A program made the translations under genes and the position numbers. A model generated the notes under the pieces. It saw only the letters and a list, made by a program, of their open reading frames with translations. It ran no database searches and had not been told where the DNA came from. Below are positions 51,664 through 60,408 of a stretch of 64,000 nucleotides of DNA, one piece after another; the stretch's first letter is position 1; every line of letters begins with the position of its first letter. Source of the DNA: Roseobacter sp. MED193 (GTDB taxonomy: Bacteria > Pseudomonadota > Alphaproteobacteria > Rhodobacterales > Rhodobacteraceae); assembly GCF_000152965.1 (NCBI RefSeq), contig NZ_AANB01000005.1, positions 62,001 through 126,000 of the forward strand, in the 5' to 3' direction.

Positions 51664-53001
51664 CTATCCCTCCTTTTCGATCTTCGTCAGACTGTCGCGC
51701 AGCGCCAGTCCGTATTCGTATTTTGCCGGGCAGGCAAAGCCGACCAGCCCGAGATCTTCTTCGTCCAGTTCCAGCGCACCCAGCGCTTGGGCCTGATCGG
51801 TATCCATTACCAGCAACGCACGCAAAAGCTGCGTTGGCAGATAGTCCTGCGGCATCAGCTGCTCAAAGGTGCCGGTAGGCACCATGGCGCGACGCCCGCC
51901 GTTGAGGTTCGATGTCAGCGCATAGAGCTTTTTGGAGAACAATGAGCCAAGCACCGGCTGCACCGCATATTTGCTCGCCATGGGGCGGATCCAGCCCATG
52001 GGGATTTGCTTGTGATCTTCTTCGATCACGGTGATCTGACGCGCGTAGCGACCCAGGTAGCCATCGGCCCCTTCGCCTGCACGTCCCGACAGGATCGAAC
52101 CGGAAATCATCCGTGGTGCCGCAGCACTGTCGAGCTCACCAGCCAGCAGCTCCGCCATCGACGCCCCAACGCTGGTGCGGACCAGACGTGGCTTGCTCAC
52201 CAATGGGCCCGTGAGGGCCACAATACGTTCGCCACTCACCACACCCGTTTTCAGCAGACGGCCAATGGCGATCACATCCTGATAGCCAATGCTCCAGACA
52301 GTCTTAGTGGCGGTGGGGGGCTCGATGAAATGCATATGGGTGCCAGCAAGACCCGCAGGATGCGGACCGTCAAAACCGACAACCTCAACGCCATCTGCGC
52401 TGGGGATGGATGCGTCGCCCGACTGACAGAGGTAAGTCTTCCCCTCACTCAGAACCGCGATAGCCTTAAGCCCCGCAGCAAACTCATCCGCTGCCTGGTT
52501 GATGATCACACTGGCATCCGCAGCCAGAGGTTCTGATTCCATCGCCGTCACATAGATCGCTGCTGGGCGTGTATCGGATGCGGGCACCTTGGAATAGGGC
52601 CGGGTGCGGAACGAGGTCCACAGACCCGCCGCACAAAGACGCTCAGCCAGACCTTCTGCAGTAGAGACATCTCCCACCGATGAGAAATCGACAGGCTCTG
52701 CCGCTGTCGCGTCCACTTCGATCTCGACGCTTACCAGCACCCGGCGGGCACCACGGTTCACCGCTTTGACGCGGCCCGACACCGGCGAGACCACCTGCAC
52801 ATCGGCTGTGTCCTTATGGGCAAAGACCGGGGCGCCAGCGGCGATGACATCGCCCTCTTGCACCGCAAGACGGGGTTTCAAACCTAGGTAGTCGCTGCCC
52901 AGCAAGGCAACGGTCCTGACTGCCGGACCATCGTGAATTTCCTGCGCGGGAGCGCCCGCAACCGGAAGTTCGAGTCCTTTTCGTAGCTTGTAATGCCGCA
53001 A
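51664..53001 (-). CDS. nqrA: Na+-NQR subunit A
   Basis: The 445-residue cytoplasmic subunit begins KLRKGLELPVAGAPAQ and contains ALLGSDYLGLKPRLAVQEGD, then EPPTATKTVWSIGYQDVIAI. It binds the ubiquinone head group region of the complex with NqrB. It is the first gene of the operon. An FNR-like box and a second dyad lie 77-105 bases upstream in the region shared with apbE. Confidence 0.93.
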   Translation of the reverse strand: MRHYKLRKGLELPVAGAPAQEIHDGPAVRTVALLGSDYLGLKPRLAVQEGDVIAAGAPVFAHKDTADVQVVSPVSGRVKAVNRGARRVLVSVEIEVDATAAEPVDFSSVGDVSTAEGLAERLCAAGLWTSFRTRPYSKVPASDTRPAAIYVTAMESEPLAADASVIINQAADEFAAGLKAIAVLSEGKTYLCQSGDASIPSADGVEVVGFDGPHPAGLAGTHMHFIEPPTATKTVWSIGYQDVIAIGRLLKTGVVSGERIVALTGPLVSKPRLVRTSVGASMAELLAGELDSAAAPRMISGSILSGRAGEGADGYLGRYARQITVIEEDHKQIPMGWIRPMASKYAVQPVLGSLFSKKLYALTSNLNGGRRAMVPTGTFEQLMPQDYLPTQLLRALLVMDTDQAQALGALELDEEDLGLVGFACPAKYEYGLALRDSLTKIEKEG

Positions 53002-53077
53002 CTCTATCTCTTCTTCTTTTGCTGTTGGTCAGAGCCAACATCTCTGGGCCGTTGTTCGGATTCGGCCTGCAAATAGT

Positions 53078-53091
53078 CTGATCTGGATCAA
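53078..53091. promoter_or_regulatory. FNR/FnrL-like box between nqrA and apbE
   Basis: CTGAT-CTGG-ATCAA differs by one base from the FNR consensus TTGAT-N4-ATCAA. It lies 77 bases upstream of nqrA and about 120 upstream of apbE. This suggests oxygen control of the complex, which is inference from one site. Confidence 0.45.
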
Positions 53092-53106
53092 TTTCCCACC
53101 GGGAAA
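53092..53106. promoter_or_regulatory. Dyad TTTCCC-ACC-GGGAAA
   Basis: A perfect 6-bp inverted repeat with a 3-base spacer directly abuts the FNR-like box. It could be the site of a second regulator for the nqr or apbE promoter. No matching regulator is encoded nearby. Confidence 0.4.
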
Positions 53107-53153
53107 ATGAAAAAGCCTCGTATCGTGTCATTCACGACCATACGCGACCTTGA

Positions 53154-53180
53154 TTGACAGGGCCGCGAATAGCGTACAAT
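53154..53180 (+). promoter_or_regulatory. Possible apbE-nqrM promoter
   Basis: TTGACA and TACAAT are separated by 15 bases, 30 bases upstream of the apbE start. The hexamers are close to the sigma-70 consensus, but the spacing is short. Confidence 0.4.
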
Positions 53181-53209
53181 AGAAGGGCGTTTCAAGGGTA
53201 GGTGAATAA

Positions 53210-54235
53210 ATGGCTCGCTTCTTTGTTGTTGCACTGATGTTTATTTTGGCAGCATGCAAATCAGACCCACTCACGTTGAAGTTCAGCGGTGAGACCATGG
53301 GCACGACATATAACATCGTGGCAATCGACAAAACCGCAGATCTATCACCAGAGACGCTGCAAGCCGACATCACCGCAGCACTGGCCAAGGTGAACAGCCA
53401 GATGTCAAACTGGGACCCGAACTCTGAAATCTCACAGTTCAACAGCGCCCCCACCACTGATCCGGTCGCGATCTCGCCCGAACTGGCCCGCGTTGTGGCG
53501 GCCGCCAATGAGATCCATCGCAAAAGCGAAGGCCTGTTTGATGTGACCCTTGGCCCCCTGATCGAAATCTGGGGCTTTGGCGCCCGCACCGCCGACAGCC
53601 CCGTCCCTGCTGATGAAGAGATCGCCGCCGCACTGAAAGTCGTGGGCCAGGGCAAAATCCTCTCGCTGTCGCAGGATGACCTGACGCTCCGCAAAAACCT
53701 GCCGGAGACCTCCGTCTATCTTGCGGCCATCGCCAAGGGCTATGGTGTGGATCAGGTTGCCGCTGTTCTGGCCGAGGCCGGTATCACCGACTACATGGTT
53801 GAAATCGGTGGTGATCTGGTCACCGCAGGGCTGAACCCCAATGGGGAAGCCTGGCGCATTGGCATTGAACGCCCCGATTCGGCCAGCCAGACGATAGAGG
53901 AAATTGTCGATGTCTCGGGGCTTGGCATGGCCACATCAGGGGATTACCGCAACTACTTTGAGCAAGACGGGACCCGTTATTCTCACATCATCGATGGCGT
54001 CACCGGCCGCCCGATCACCCATGGAACAGCCTCTGTTACGGTGCTGGCGGAGAATGCCATGATGGCCGACGGTTGGGCAACGGCGCTGCTCGCCTTGGGT
54101 CAGGAACGCGGGCTTAAGATTGCCGAGGCCGAGGGCCTCGCGGTTTTGTTCATTGCACGCCAGCCTGATTCCGGTGAAACAGGCTTTGAAACCACGACCA
54201 GCACGCAGTTCTCCAAACTGCAGTCCAAGCAATAA
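53210..54235 (+). CDS. apbE: FAD:protein FMN transferase (NQR flavinylation factor)
   Basis: 341 residues. An N-terminal lipoprotein-type signal (ALMFILAACKSD, lipobox Cys) is followed by the ApbE domain: FSGETMGTTYNIVAI, YLAAIAKGYGVDQVAAVL, MVEIGGDLVTAGLN and SHIIDGVTGRPITHG. ApbE attaches FMN to the Thr of the SGAT motifs of NqrB and NqrC on the periplasmic side. It is divergent from nqrA and followed after 11 bases by nqrM, so both maturation factors form their own transcript. Confidence 0.93.
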   Translation: MARFFVVALMFILAACKSDPLTLKFSGETMGTTYNIVAIDKTADLSPETLQADITAALAKVNSQMSNWDPNSEISQFNSAPTTDPVAISPELARVVAAANEIHRKSEGLFDVTLGPLIEIWGFGARTADSPVPADEEIAAALKVVGQGKILSLSQDDLTLRKNLPETSVYLAAIAKGYGVDQVAAVLAEAGITDYMVEIGGDLVTAGLNPNGEAWRIGIERPDSASQTIEEIVDVSGLGMATSGDYRNYFEQDGTRYSHIIDGVTGRPITHGTASVTVLAENAMMADGWATALLALGQERGLKIAEAEGLAVLFIARQPDSGETGFETTTSTQFSKLQSKQ

Positions 54236-54246
54236 GGATAGATCCA

Positions 54247-54495
54247 ATGGCAACCTTTCTTTTCACCTTTGGGTTTTTGGCGCTGATCATGCTGGGCATG
54301 TCGCTGGGCGTTTTGCTGATGGGCAAGACGATCAAGGGCAGCTGCGGCGGGCTAAACGCCATTTCAGGCGCCGATAAATGTGTGGTCTGCAGCAAAGACA
54401 TCGATCCAGACAGCCCGCTGCGCGACAAGTTGCAGTGCAAGCGCGCCCGCAAGATGGTCGAGCAGATGGAAGCAGAGATGCGCGCGGAGAGCTAG
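54247..54495 (+). CDS. nqrM: Na+-NQR maturation protein NqrM
   Basis: This 82-residue protein has one membrane helix (FGFLALIMLGMSLGVLLM) and the conserved Cys-containing stretch IKGSCGGLNAISGADKCVVC. NqrM is needed to deliver iron for the NqrD/NqrE centre. The size, helix and Cys spacing fit the family. It follows apbE and ends with an intrinsic terminator. Confidence 0.92.
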   Translation: MATFLFTFGFLALIMLGMSLGVLLMGKTIKGSCGGLNAISGADKCVVCSKDIDPDSPLRDKLQCKRARKMVEQMEAEMRAES

Positions 54496-54526
54496 CATCT
54501 GTTTCAATCCGCCGGGTAAATGTTCG

Positions 54527-54552
54527 AAAGGCAGTCGCTGTGGCTGCCTTTT
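54527..54552 (+). terminator. Intrinsic terminator of apbE-nqrM
   Basis: A perfect 8-bp stem (AAAGGCAG / CTGCCTTT) with a 9-base loop ends in TTTT, 31 bases after the nqrM stop. Confidence 0.75.
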
Positions 54553-54712
54553 GCTTTGTAATACTACGTTGAAACGGTGGCAAAAATAATTGCCCCTGCT
54601 CTCGTAAAGAGGCTAGGATTTTTACGGCCTGCAGCCTGTATTCAGGCCTGAGGCCCGCCGTTGATTTGCTAGGGCTTCATGCGCCTTTTTATATTTGCCC
54701 CGGAAGAGCCAA

Positions 54713-55480
54713 ATGACCACAAACCGCCTGGCGGCCACCGCGCCTGCCTCTTCAGATCGTCGCGACATCTACTGGTGTGACGGTCTGCCTGCTGCGCCTG
54801 CAACGCCGCGAGACCCTTTGCCCCAAGTAGATGTGGCTATCATTGGGTCAGGCTATACTGGATTAAACGCCGCCCTGGTCACAGCACGGGCCGGAAGATC
54901 AACACTGGTCCTGGATGCAGGCGCGCCCGGCTGGGGCTGTAGCACCAAAAACGGCGGCCAGATCAGCACCAGCATCAAACCCACATTAAAAATGTTGACC
55001 TCACGCTACGGCGCGCAAAAGGCCCGCGCCATTCGCCAGGAAGGCATTGATGCGCTGAATTGGATTGATGGGTTCATCCAGTCAGAGGCGCTTGATTGCG
55101 ATTTTGCCCGCTGCGGGCGCTATCAAGCGGCCCATAGCCCCAAGCATTTTGACGCTCTGCTGATGTTCTGAACAAGACCGAAGGCGCAGAAGCCTATGCC
55201 ATTCCGCGCCACCAGCAACATACCGAGCTGGGCTCGGAAACCTATTTTGGTGGGGTGGTCTTTCCACACCATGCCTCGCTGGATCCGGCAAAATACCACC
55301 GGGCCTTGCTGAATACGGCAATTGAAGCCGGGGTCCATGTCACCGGCAACTGCGCTTGATGGGTTAAAGTTCCCAACCCGACCCTTTTATCGCGGCACCC
55401 CGTGGTTCCTGCCCGCCGCCGTTAGCTGGTATCGCTGGAAGGACCAGTTGGAACTGCACCGCGCCGCGCGCAACAACTAG
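54713..55480 (+). pseudogene. Decayed FAD-dependent amine/glycine oxidase-type gene
   Basis: The start is intact for about 150 codons (ribosome site GGAAG, then YWCDGLP, VDVAIIGSGYTGLNAAL and GCSTKNGGQISTS). Near 55165 the frame shifts: the old frame stops at 55171, while another frame continues with VLNKTEGAEAYAIPR and TYFGGVVFPHHASLD. At about 55360 the middle of the protein is missing, and the true C-terminal end FPTRPFYRGTPWFLPAAVSW ... HRAARNN appears, stopping at 55480. The family (PuuB/DadA-type oxidases) normally has about 430 residues; only about half remain. It is a clear relic of a frameshift plus a large internal deletion. Confidence 0.8.
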
Positions 55481-55659
55481 GGCATCGGCACAAAAGCCAG
55501 TGTCAGCAGAGACGCAGCCGCGATCAAACCAAAGAGCCACAGCTGCCAGCGCGGCCCCTCGGCCTTCCAGACCCGACGATAGCGGTTGCCCGCCAGCACC
55601 GCCAAGAAAATCAAAATGGTGGCGATTAACGGCGTCAGTGTGATCTGCGAGGCAAGCAA
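55477..55659 (-). CDS. Small two-helix membrane protein, hypothetical
   Basis: Sixty residues with two hydrophobic segments (LIATILIFLAVLAG and LWLFGLIAAASLLTLAFV) joined by a short basic loop (NRYRRVWKAEGPRW). This pattern is typical of genuine small membrane proteins, and the gene faces away from its neighbours with its start 63 bases inside an otherwise free region. I cannot assign a function. It overlaps the end of the oxidase relic by four bases. Confidence 0.5.
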   Translation of the reverse strand: MLASQITLTPLIATILIFLAVLAGNRYRRVWKAEGPRWQLWLFGLIAAASLLTLAFVPMP

Positions 55660-55782
55660 GCTATTCCCCCTAAGGCATTTTGTCGTCTAAGCTACCCTAA
55701 GGCACTATGGTGTCTGACCTGAATGACACAGCACAGGACCATTAGACAACCAGGCGCAGCCAACAACAGGGAGCATTTCAAC

Positions 55783-56304
55783 ATGCCAAGTTCTTATCAG
55801 GCCCCCAGCCGCGGGGATCAGGCCAAAAAGACCACTCATAGCCAGTCCGCCCAGAGCAATATCTCACACGAAACGGCTATTGTTGGCCAGCTGATCAGCA
55901 AAAAGGGCGGCACCACCTATACCATCACCTCAAGTGATACGCTCAGCACGGCTGTCACCGTTTTGCGCGATCGTCGCATTGGTGCGCTGCTTGTCACTGG
56001 CGAAGGTGGAGCCCTGGAGGGGATCCTGTCAGAGCGCGATATCGTGCGAAAACTGGCGGAAACACCTGGTCAAACCCTGCCACAAACCGTGGGTGAGAAC
56101 ATGACCAGCAAGGTTGAAACCTGTTCGCCCAGCGATCCTCTGGTGGCGGTCCTGCGGCGCATGAACGAGGGGCGTTTCCGTCACATGCCGGTGGTCGATG
56201 ACGGCAAACTCTGCGGGATGCTGACCATTGGCGATGTGGTCAACTACCGCCTGAACGAACTGGAATATGAAGCGCTGCAGCTTAAACAGATGATTGTCGG
56301 CTAA
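55783..56304 (+). CDS. CBS-domain pair protein
   Basis: About 173 residues from the ATG at 55783 (GGGAG ten bases upstream); the frame is open further, to 55723. Two CBS motifs are seen: TYTITSSDTLSTAVTVLRDR with GILSERDIVRKLAE, and VETCSPSDPLVAVLRRMNEG with GMLTIGDVVNYRL. CBS pairs bind adenine nucleotides such as AMP or ATP. Stand-alone proteins of this size are common in alphaproteobacteria, and their partners are mostly unknown. It appears monocistronic. Confidence 0.85.
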   Translation: MPSSYQAPSRGDQAKKTTHSQSAQSNISHETAIVGQLISKKGGTTYTITSSDTLSTAVTVLRDRRIGALLVTGEGGALEGILSERDIVRKLAETPGQTLPQTVGENMTSKVETCSPSDPLVAVLRRMNEGRFRHMPVVDDGKLCGMLTIGDVVNYRLNELEYEALQLKQMIVG

Positions 56305-56353
56305 TAGCCTCTGCCCTTTTGCCATCGGCGGCGAAAGGGCAACTCCCCAACTC

Positions 56354-57148
56354 TTAGTCGTCAGACATGATCGGAAAACGTCTGCCAGTGATGTGCAGCA
56401 ACTCCTGCACCGCTGTCACCAGTGCCGGGCCAACGCTTTCAGTGACCTGCTCATCCGTCAGGTCCGATTTGCGCGCGCCGCTCAGAAAGGCGACCGGTTC
56501 CCCAAATTCCGAGGGGCGATAGGGCGCGGCAATAGCGTTGATGGTGGCGTTGAACCGTTGTTCTCCGCGCACAAAAGCATAGCCATCGCTCAACAGGCTG
56601 GACTGCGCTTTCCCGCCAAAATCCTGATACAGGGCCTGATCCTCAGCGGACATGGCCTGCGTCAGCTTTGCCAGCTCGCTGCGCGCCAAGGCCCCCAGGA
56701 AGGCCGCCCCCGAAGACGACTGCAACATCGGCATCCGATAGCCAACGTTGAGCCAGGTGGTGGTGGAATTGCGCGGGCGCCAAGTCTTGACGATCAGCAT
56801 CTTGCCATCGTCCTGAATGGCCACACCAATCAGGGTCTTGGTGGCATCCGCCAGCTTTTGCATGATCGGCCCGGCTGTTTCCACAAAACCAAAAGAGGCC
56901 CCCGCGATATTGCCAAGTGCCAGGGCCGCAGGCCCAAGGCGATATTTGTCGTGGTGATGGCCATGGGTCAGATACCCAAGTGCACATAGGGTAAAGGTCA
57001 GCCGCGACACGGTAGAACGCGGCAGACCCGTGCGCTCTGAGATCTCCAGATTGCCAAGACCATCGTCATTGGGTCCAAAAGCCCGGAGCACATTGAGGCC
57101 GCGCGCCAGAGTATTGGCAAATCGCTTGTCGTCTTTCAGATCTGGCAT
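56354..57148 (-). CDS. IclR-family transcriptional regulator
   Basis: 264 residues. The winged helix reads FANTLARGLNVLRAF, then LEISERTGLPRSTVSRLTFT. The C-terminal effector domain carries MLQSSSGAAFLGAL and VAFLSGARKSDLT. The IclR family senses small carboxylic and aromatic acids. It is encoded 67 bases after the TRAP operon on the same strand. A strong inverted repeat directly upstream of its start, and related sites elsewhere in the block, suggest it controls the TRAP and CoA-ligase genes and itself. Confidence 0.87.
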   Translation of the reverse strand: MPDLKDDKRFANTLARGLNVLRAFGPNDDGLGNLEISERTGLPRSTVSRLTFTLCALGYLTHGHHHDKYRLGPAALALGNIAGASFGFVETAGPIMQKLADATKTLIGVAIQDDGKMLIVKTWRPRNSTTTWLNVGYRMPMLQSSSGAAFLGALARSELAKLTQAMSAEDQALYQDFGGKAQSSLLSDGYAFVRGEQRFNATINAIAAPYRPSEFGEPVAFLSGARKSDLTDEQVTESVGPALVTAVQELLHITGRRFPIMSDD

Positions 57149-57171
57149 CGCCTCAAGTCCTAGCGGTGGTT

Positions 57172-57196
57172 AGAAATTCCAACGTATAGAATTTCT
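57172..57196. promoter_or_regulatory. Candidate IclR operator A
   Basis: AGAAATTC and GAATTTCT form perfect 8-bp arms around a 9-base spacer, 24 bases upstream of the iclR-type start. It is the best match to a pattern (ATTC-N9-GAAT) seen again before dctP. Confidence 0.55.
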
Positions 57197-57215
57197 TGCA
57201 AATGAAAAACCCCGT

Positions 57216-58556
57216 TCATTTCGCTGTCATCGACAACACTAAAGAAATCGACGGAAAGCCGACAATCAGTGCCAGAACAACCACATCAACGCACAAGAAC
57301 CGCCAGATGCCAGCAAAGACGGTGCCGATTGGCGCGGCCTTGCCCACCACATTTGACAGGACAAAGACGTTCAACCCGACGGGCGGTGTAATCAGACCAA
57401 TCTCCAACAGCTTGACCACCACGACCCCAAACCAGATCAGGTTCATTCCGTAAGATTCCACCAGCGGCACCACCAGGGGCAGGGTCAGAACCATGATCCC
57501 GATCGGATCCAGGAACATACCCAGCATCAGGTAGACGGCACAGATGCAGATCAGCAGCACCACAGGCGAAAGCTGCGCATCCGCCACCGATTGCACCAGA
57601 GCTGGCGCCATACCTGTAAGCGCAATTGCTGCCACAAAGATTTTCGCCCCTGCCGCCACCACAAAGATCGCTGAGGTCTGTACGCAGGTCTCGCGCACCG
57701 CCTCCCAGAGCCCCTGCAGGGTCAAACGTCTCTGGGCAAAGCCAATCAGCGTGGTCACAACCACACTCACCGCCGCTGCAGCCGTCGCCGTGAAAAAGCC
57801 GCCGTAGATGCCGATTACAATGATCAAGAAGATCAACGCCGCTGGCCAGGCTTCACGCACGGCGGCCATTTTTTCGGACCAACTGGCAGCTGCGCCCTGC
57901 TCAGGAACAAGTTTGGGATTGACACGGATCCACACCCAGATCACCAAAACAAAACCTGCCAGTGTCAACAACCCAGGTAGTACACCGGCCAGGAACAGCT
58001 TACTGACCGAGGTTTCGGTAAAGATCGCATAGATGATGAACAGGATGCTCGGCGGGATCAGCGATCCCAGGGTGCCACCCGCAGCGACACTCGCCGTGGC
58101 CAGGCGGGGATCGTAGCCCAGTCGCAACATCTCGGGCGTGCAGATCTTCCCCATGGTCGAAGCACAGGCGAGGCTGGAGCCGGTGATCGCAGAAAACCCG
58201 CCGCAGCCCATGACCGAAGCCACTGCCAACCCGCCGCGCTGACGCACCAGCCAGACCTTGGCCGAGTTGTAAACAGCCGTGGTGATGCCTGCACGATAGG
58301 CAATATTGCCAAGTGCGACGAACAGCGGGATCATCGACAGGTCAAAACTGTGCACCAGATCAAAGGAGTTGGAAAACACCAAAGACGAGGTCGCGCGAAT
58401 GGCCCGCTCGGGCATGAATGTGCCGGTCCTGAAGGCAAAGATAGTAAAGGCGGCCAGCGTGGCTACCCCAATCAATGCAAAGGCAATCGGCACCCGCATC
58501 GCCAAGAGTACCAGCATCAGGCCAAAGGCCACTAATCCAATCGTTGCCGGATCCAT
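57216..58556 (-). CDS. TRAP transporter large permease (DctM), first system
   Basis: The 446-residue protein has about 12 hydrophobic segments and DctM signatures: LAMRVPIAFALIGVA at the start, MGCGGFSAITGSSLACASTMG, and SVAAGGTLGSLIPPSILFI. It carries the Na+-driven substrate path. It is encoded 119 bases downstream of the small permease and followed by the IclR gene. The cargo is unknown; adjacency to a CoA ligase suggests an organic acid. Confidence 0.9.
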   Translation of the reverse strand: MDPATIGLVAFGLMLVLLAMRVPIAFALIGVATLAAFTIFAFRTGTFMPERAIRATSSLVFSNSFDLVHSFDLSMIPLFVALGNIAYRAGITTAVYNSAKVWLVRQRGGLAVASVMGCGGFSAITGSSLACASTMGKICTPEMLRLGYDPRLATASVAAGGTLGSLIPPSILFIIYAIFTETSVSKLFLAGVLPGLLTLAGFVLVIWVWIRVNPKLVPEQGAAASWSEKMAAVREAWPAALIFLIIVIGIYGGFFTATAAAAVSVVVTTLIGFAQRRLTLQGLWEAVRETCVQTSAIFVVAAGAKIFVAAIALTGMAPALVQSVADAQLSPVVLLICICAVYLMLGMFLDPIGIMVLTLPLVVPLVESYGMNLIWFGVVVVKLLEIGLITPPVGLNVFVLSNVVGKAAPIGTVFAGIWRFLCVDVVVLALIVGFPSISLVLSMTAK

Positions 58557-58675
58557 GAAGTCTATTCCCGAAATTGAAGTGTTCTACGAAGCGCACCGAC
58601 CCTCAGCAGCCGACGCGCCGGGGACGCGATCTTGTTGTGAAAAGGGCGCGCTCCGGTAACCCGTCAGCTAACCTG

Positions 58676-59197
58676 TCAGTGGCCTGTGGGTTCAAAATTG
58701 AGGGTCTTGCCGCGCCAGACGGTCCTCATGTCGCCCAAAGCCATGATCAACAAACGTAGCCAGCACAACGAGATGCCAATGACAAAGGCGAGACGCCCGG
58801 GCCATTGCGGCAGGTTCAGATCGCCATAAAAAGCGCTGCCGGTATTGATCTGATGCATCAGCTCCTTGGCACCCGAATAGATCAGCGGGGACAGGGCAAA
58901 GACGCCAAACAGAGTACCAAAGACAACAAAATACTCCACCACTTTGGGCGGCAGCATATTGGTCAGGAACTCAACAGAGATATGCGCCCGCTGGGTGGTG
59001 GCCGCCGCCAAGGGCATGATGATCGCCAGCACCATCAGTTCGCGTACAATGATCACCGCATCCGGCACCGAAGCTTTGAACAGGTTAAGCGCAACCACAT
59101 CAGCAAAGATCATCAAAGCCAATAGAATGATCGCTGCCGTTGCCACGTCGATAAAGAGTTTTTCAATACGATCCAGCATCTTGCCCCCTCCCTGCAA
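58676..59197 (-). CDS. TRAP transporter small permease (DctQ), first system
   Basis: The 173-residue protein has four membrane helices, including AAIILLALMIFADVVALNLF and VVEYFVVFGTLFGVFALSPL, plus the DctQ-type region RELMVLAIIMPLAAATTQRAH. It pairs with the large permease. A strong hairpin lies between it and the binding-protein gene upstream. Confidence 0.88.
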   Translation of the reverse strand: MQGGGKMLDRIEKLFIDVATAAIILLALMIFADVVALNLFKASVPDAVIIVRELMVLAIIMPLAAATTQRAHISVEFLTNMLPPKVVEYFVVFGTLFGVFALSPLIYSGAKELMHQINTGSAFYGDLNLPQWPGRLAFVIGISLCWLRLLIMALGDMRTVWRGKTLNFEPTGH

Positions 59198-59214
59198 GCG
59201 AGTGAATTTTGAAA

Positions 59215-59244
59215 CACCGGGGCAGAATCTCCCCTGCCCCGGTG
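59215..59244 (-). terminator. Hairpin between dctP and dctQ
   Basis: Perfect 11-bp arms (CACCGGGGCAG / CTGCCCCGGTG) with an 8-base loop lie in the 67-base gap. There is no long T run. It probably raises binding-protein expression relative to the permeases by attenuation or mRNA protection. Confidence 0.6.
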
Positions 59245-59264
59245 CCTCTGATCAGTGGCGCAGC

Positions 59265-60329
59265 TTAGTTGCGCTCCCAAGGATAGCCCTTGGCTTCGAA
59301 CTCGGCGGTGTAATCCGCGACCGCCTGGGTATAGACCTCGATCATCTTGTCAGGGTTCAGACCAACGCTGGCTGCGTTTTCTTTCCAATCCGCCAGGAAA
59401 GGTTCGGTGGCTGCGTTCAACGCAGCGCGTTCCTCTGCTGAAACTTCCAGCACCTTGACCGGACGCTCATATTCATCTGCCCGCATTGCGTTCAGGGCCT
59501 TGGAATTAGCGCCAATAACGATCTGAGCAAATTTGTCCGCCAGCTCTGTGCCCGCCTGGGTCATCACAGCTTTCTGTTCATCGCTCAGCGCGTCATAGCT
59601 TTGCTTGTTCATGAACATACCGTAGCCACCGATTTGGCCCCAGTTCAACACAGTATAGCTGTCGATGACTTCGTGCCATTTCAGCGCGGGGATGATGTAG
59701 GAATAGCCCTGCGTGCAGTCGATCAACCCGGTGTCGAGCCCCTGATAGGCGTCGTAGACGCTGAGGTTCACCATAGTTGCACCCAGCTCGCCAAAGACCT
59801 TGCCGTAAACGCCGGCACCGCGCACTTTCAGACCTGCGATATCCTGGATCGAATTGATCTCAGCGCCTTTACAGGCAACGTTCACATCAGACGCGGTGAA
59901 AGTGCCGATATAGACCAGGTTCTGGCGCGCCAGATTCTCGGTGATCTCTGGCATGGTGCGCATCAGGTGGTCGGTGGCGCGCAGACCAACCCAAGGGTTG
60001 GGACCACCCAGCGGCAGGTCCGCCAGGGAGTATGCCGCCATTTCCTTTTGGAAATAGGCCGAGATGATCGACCCCGCGTCCGCCACACCGTCGCCAATCG
60101 ACTGAACCGAAGCGGAAGCTTTGAACAGGGCACCGCCCCATTGTACGTCCAATTTCAGATCACCCTCGGACAATTCACCGATGCGGCCATCAAACCATTT
60201 CAGCGCCGCCGGAACCGTACCGCGCGCCGGGCCACTGTGGCCGTAGAAAATCGTTGTCTGCGCCGCTGCAACGGTGCCAAAGGACAGGGCAACAGCAGCT
60301 GCACCCAATGTGGTTTTAATTACGCTCAT
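59265..60329 (-). CDS. TRAP transporter substrate-binding protein (DctP), first system
   Basis: About 354 residues. The ATG at 60329 follows GGGGAGGAG and begins a clear signal peptide (TTLGAAAVALSFGTVAAA). The mature protein shows the DctP pattern: FDGRIGELSEGDLKLDVQ, AGLKVRGAGVYGKVFGELGA, and LNWGQIGGYGMFMNKQSYDA. It binds an organic acid in the periplasm. A conserved Arg in LKVRG usually holds the substrate carboxylate. Confidence 0.9.
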   Translation of the reverse strand: MSVIKTTLGAAAVALSFGTVAAAQTTIFYGHSGPARGTVPAALKWFDGRIGELSEGDLKLDVQWGGALFKASASVQSIGDGVADAGSIISAYFQKEMAAYSLADLPLGGPNPWVGLRATDHLMRTMPEITENLARQNLVYIGTFTASDVNVACKGAEINSIQDIAGLKVRGAGVYGKVFGELGATMVNLSVYDAYQGLDTGLIDCTQGYSYIIPALKWHEVIDSYTVLNWGQIGGYGMFMNKQSYDALSDEQKAVMTQAGTELADKFAQIVIGANSKALNAMRADEYERPVKVLEVSAEERAALNAATEPFLADWKENAASVGLNPDKMIEVYTQAVADYTAEFEAKGYPWERN

Positions 60330-60385
60330 AGTCAAAATCTCCTCCCCGAGATTATCATGCAAGAATGGCTACCATACAGAATCAC

Positions 60386-60402
60386 ATTCCGTATAGTAGA
60401 AT
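60386..60402. promoter_or_regulatory. Candidate IclR operator B
   Basis: ATTC-CGTATAGTA-GAAT lies between the CoA-ligase gene and dctP. It has the same half-sites and spacer length as operator A, with CGTATAG shared in the spacer. Confidence 0.45.
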
Positions 60403-60408
60403 TTTTGT

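Noticed and set aside
50283-51878. 531-codon open frame on the plus strand across nqrC-nqrB-nqrA
   Set aside because: It is antisense to three well-supported nqr genes, is rich in His, Gln, Asp and Arg, has no recognisable domain and no ribosome site. It is a by-product of codon use on the other strand.
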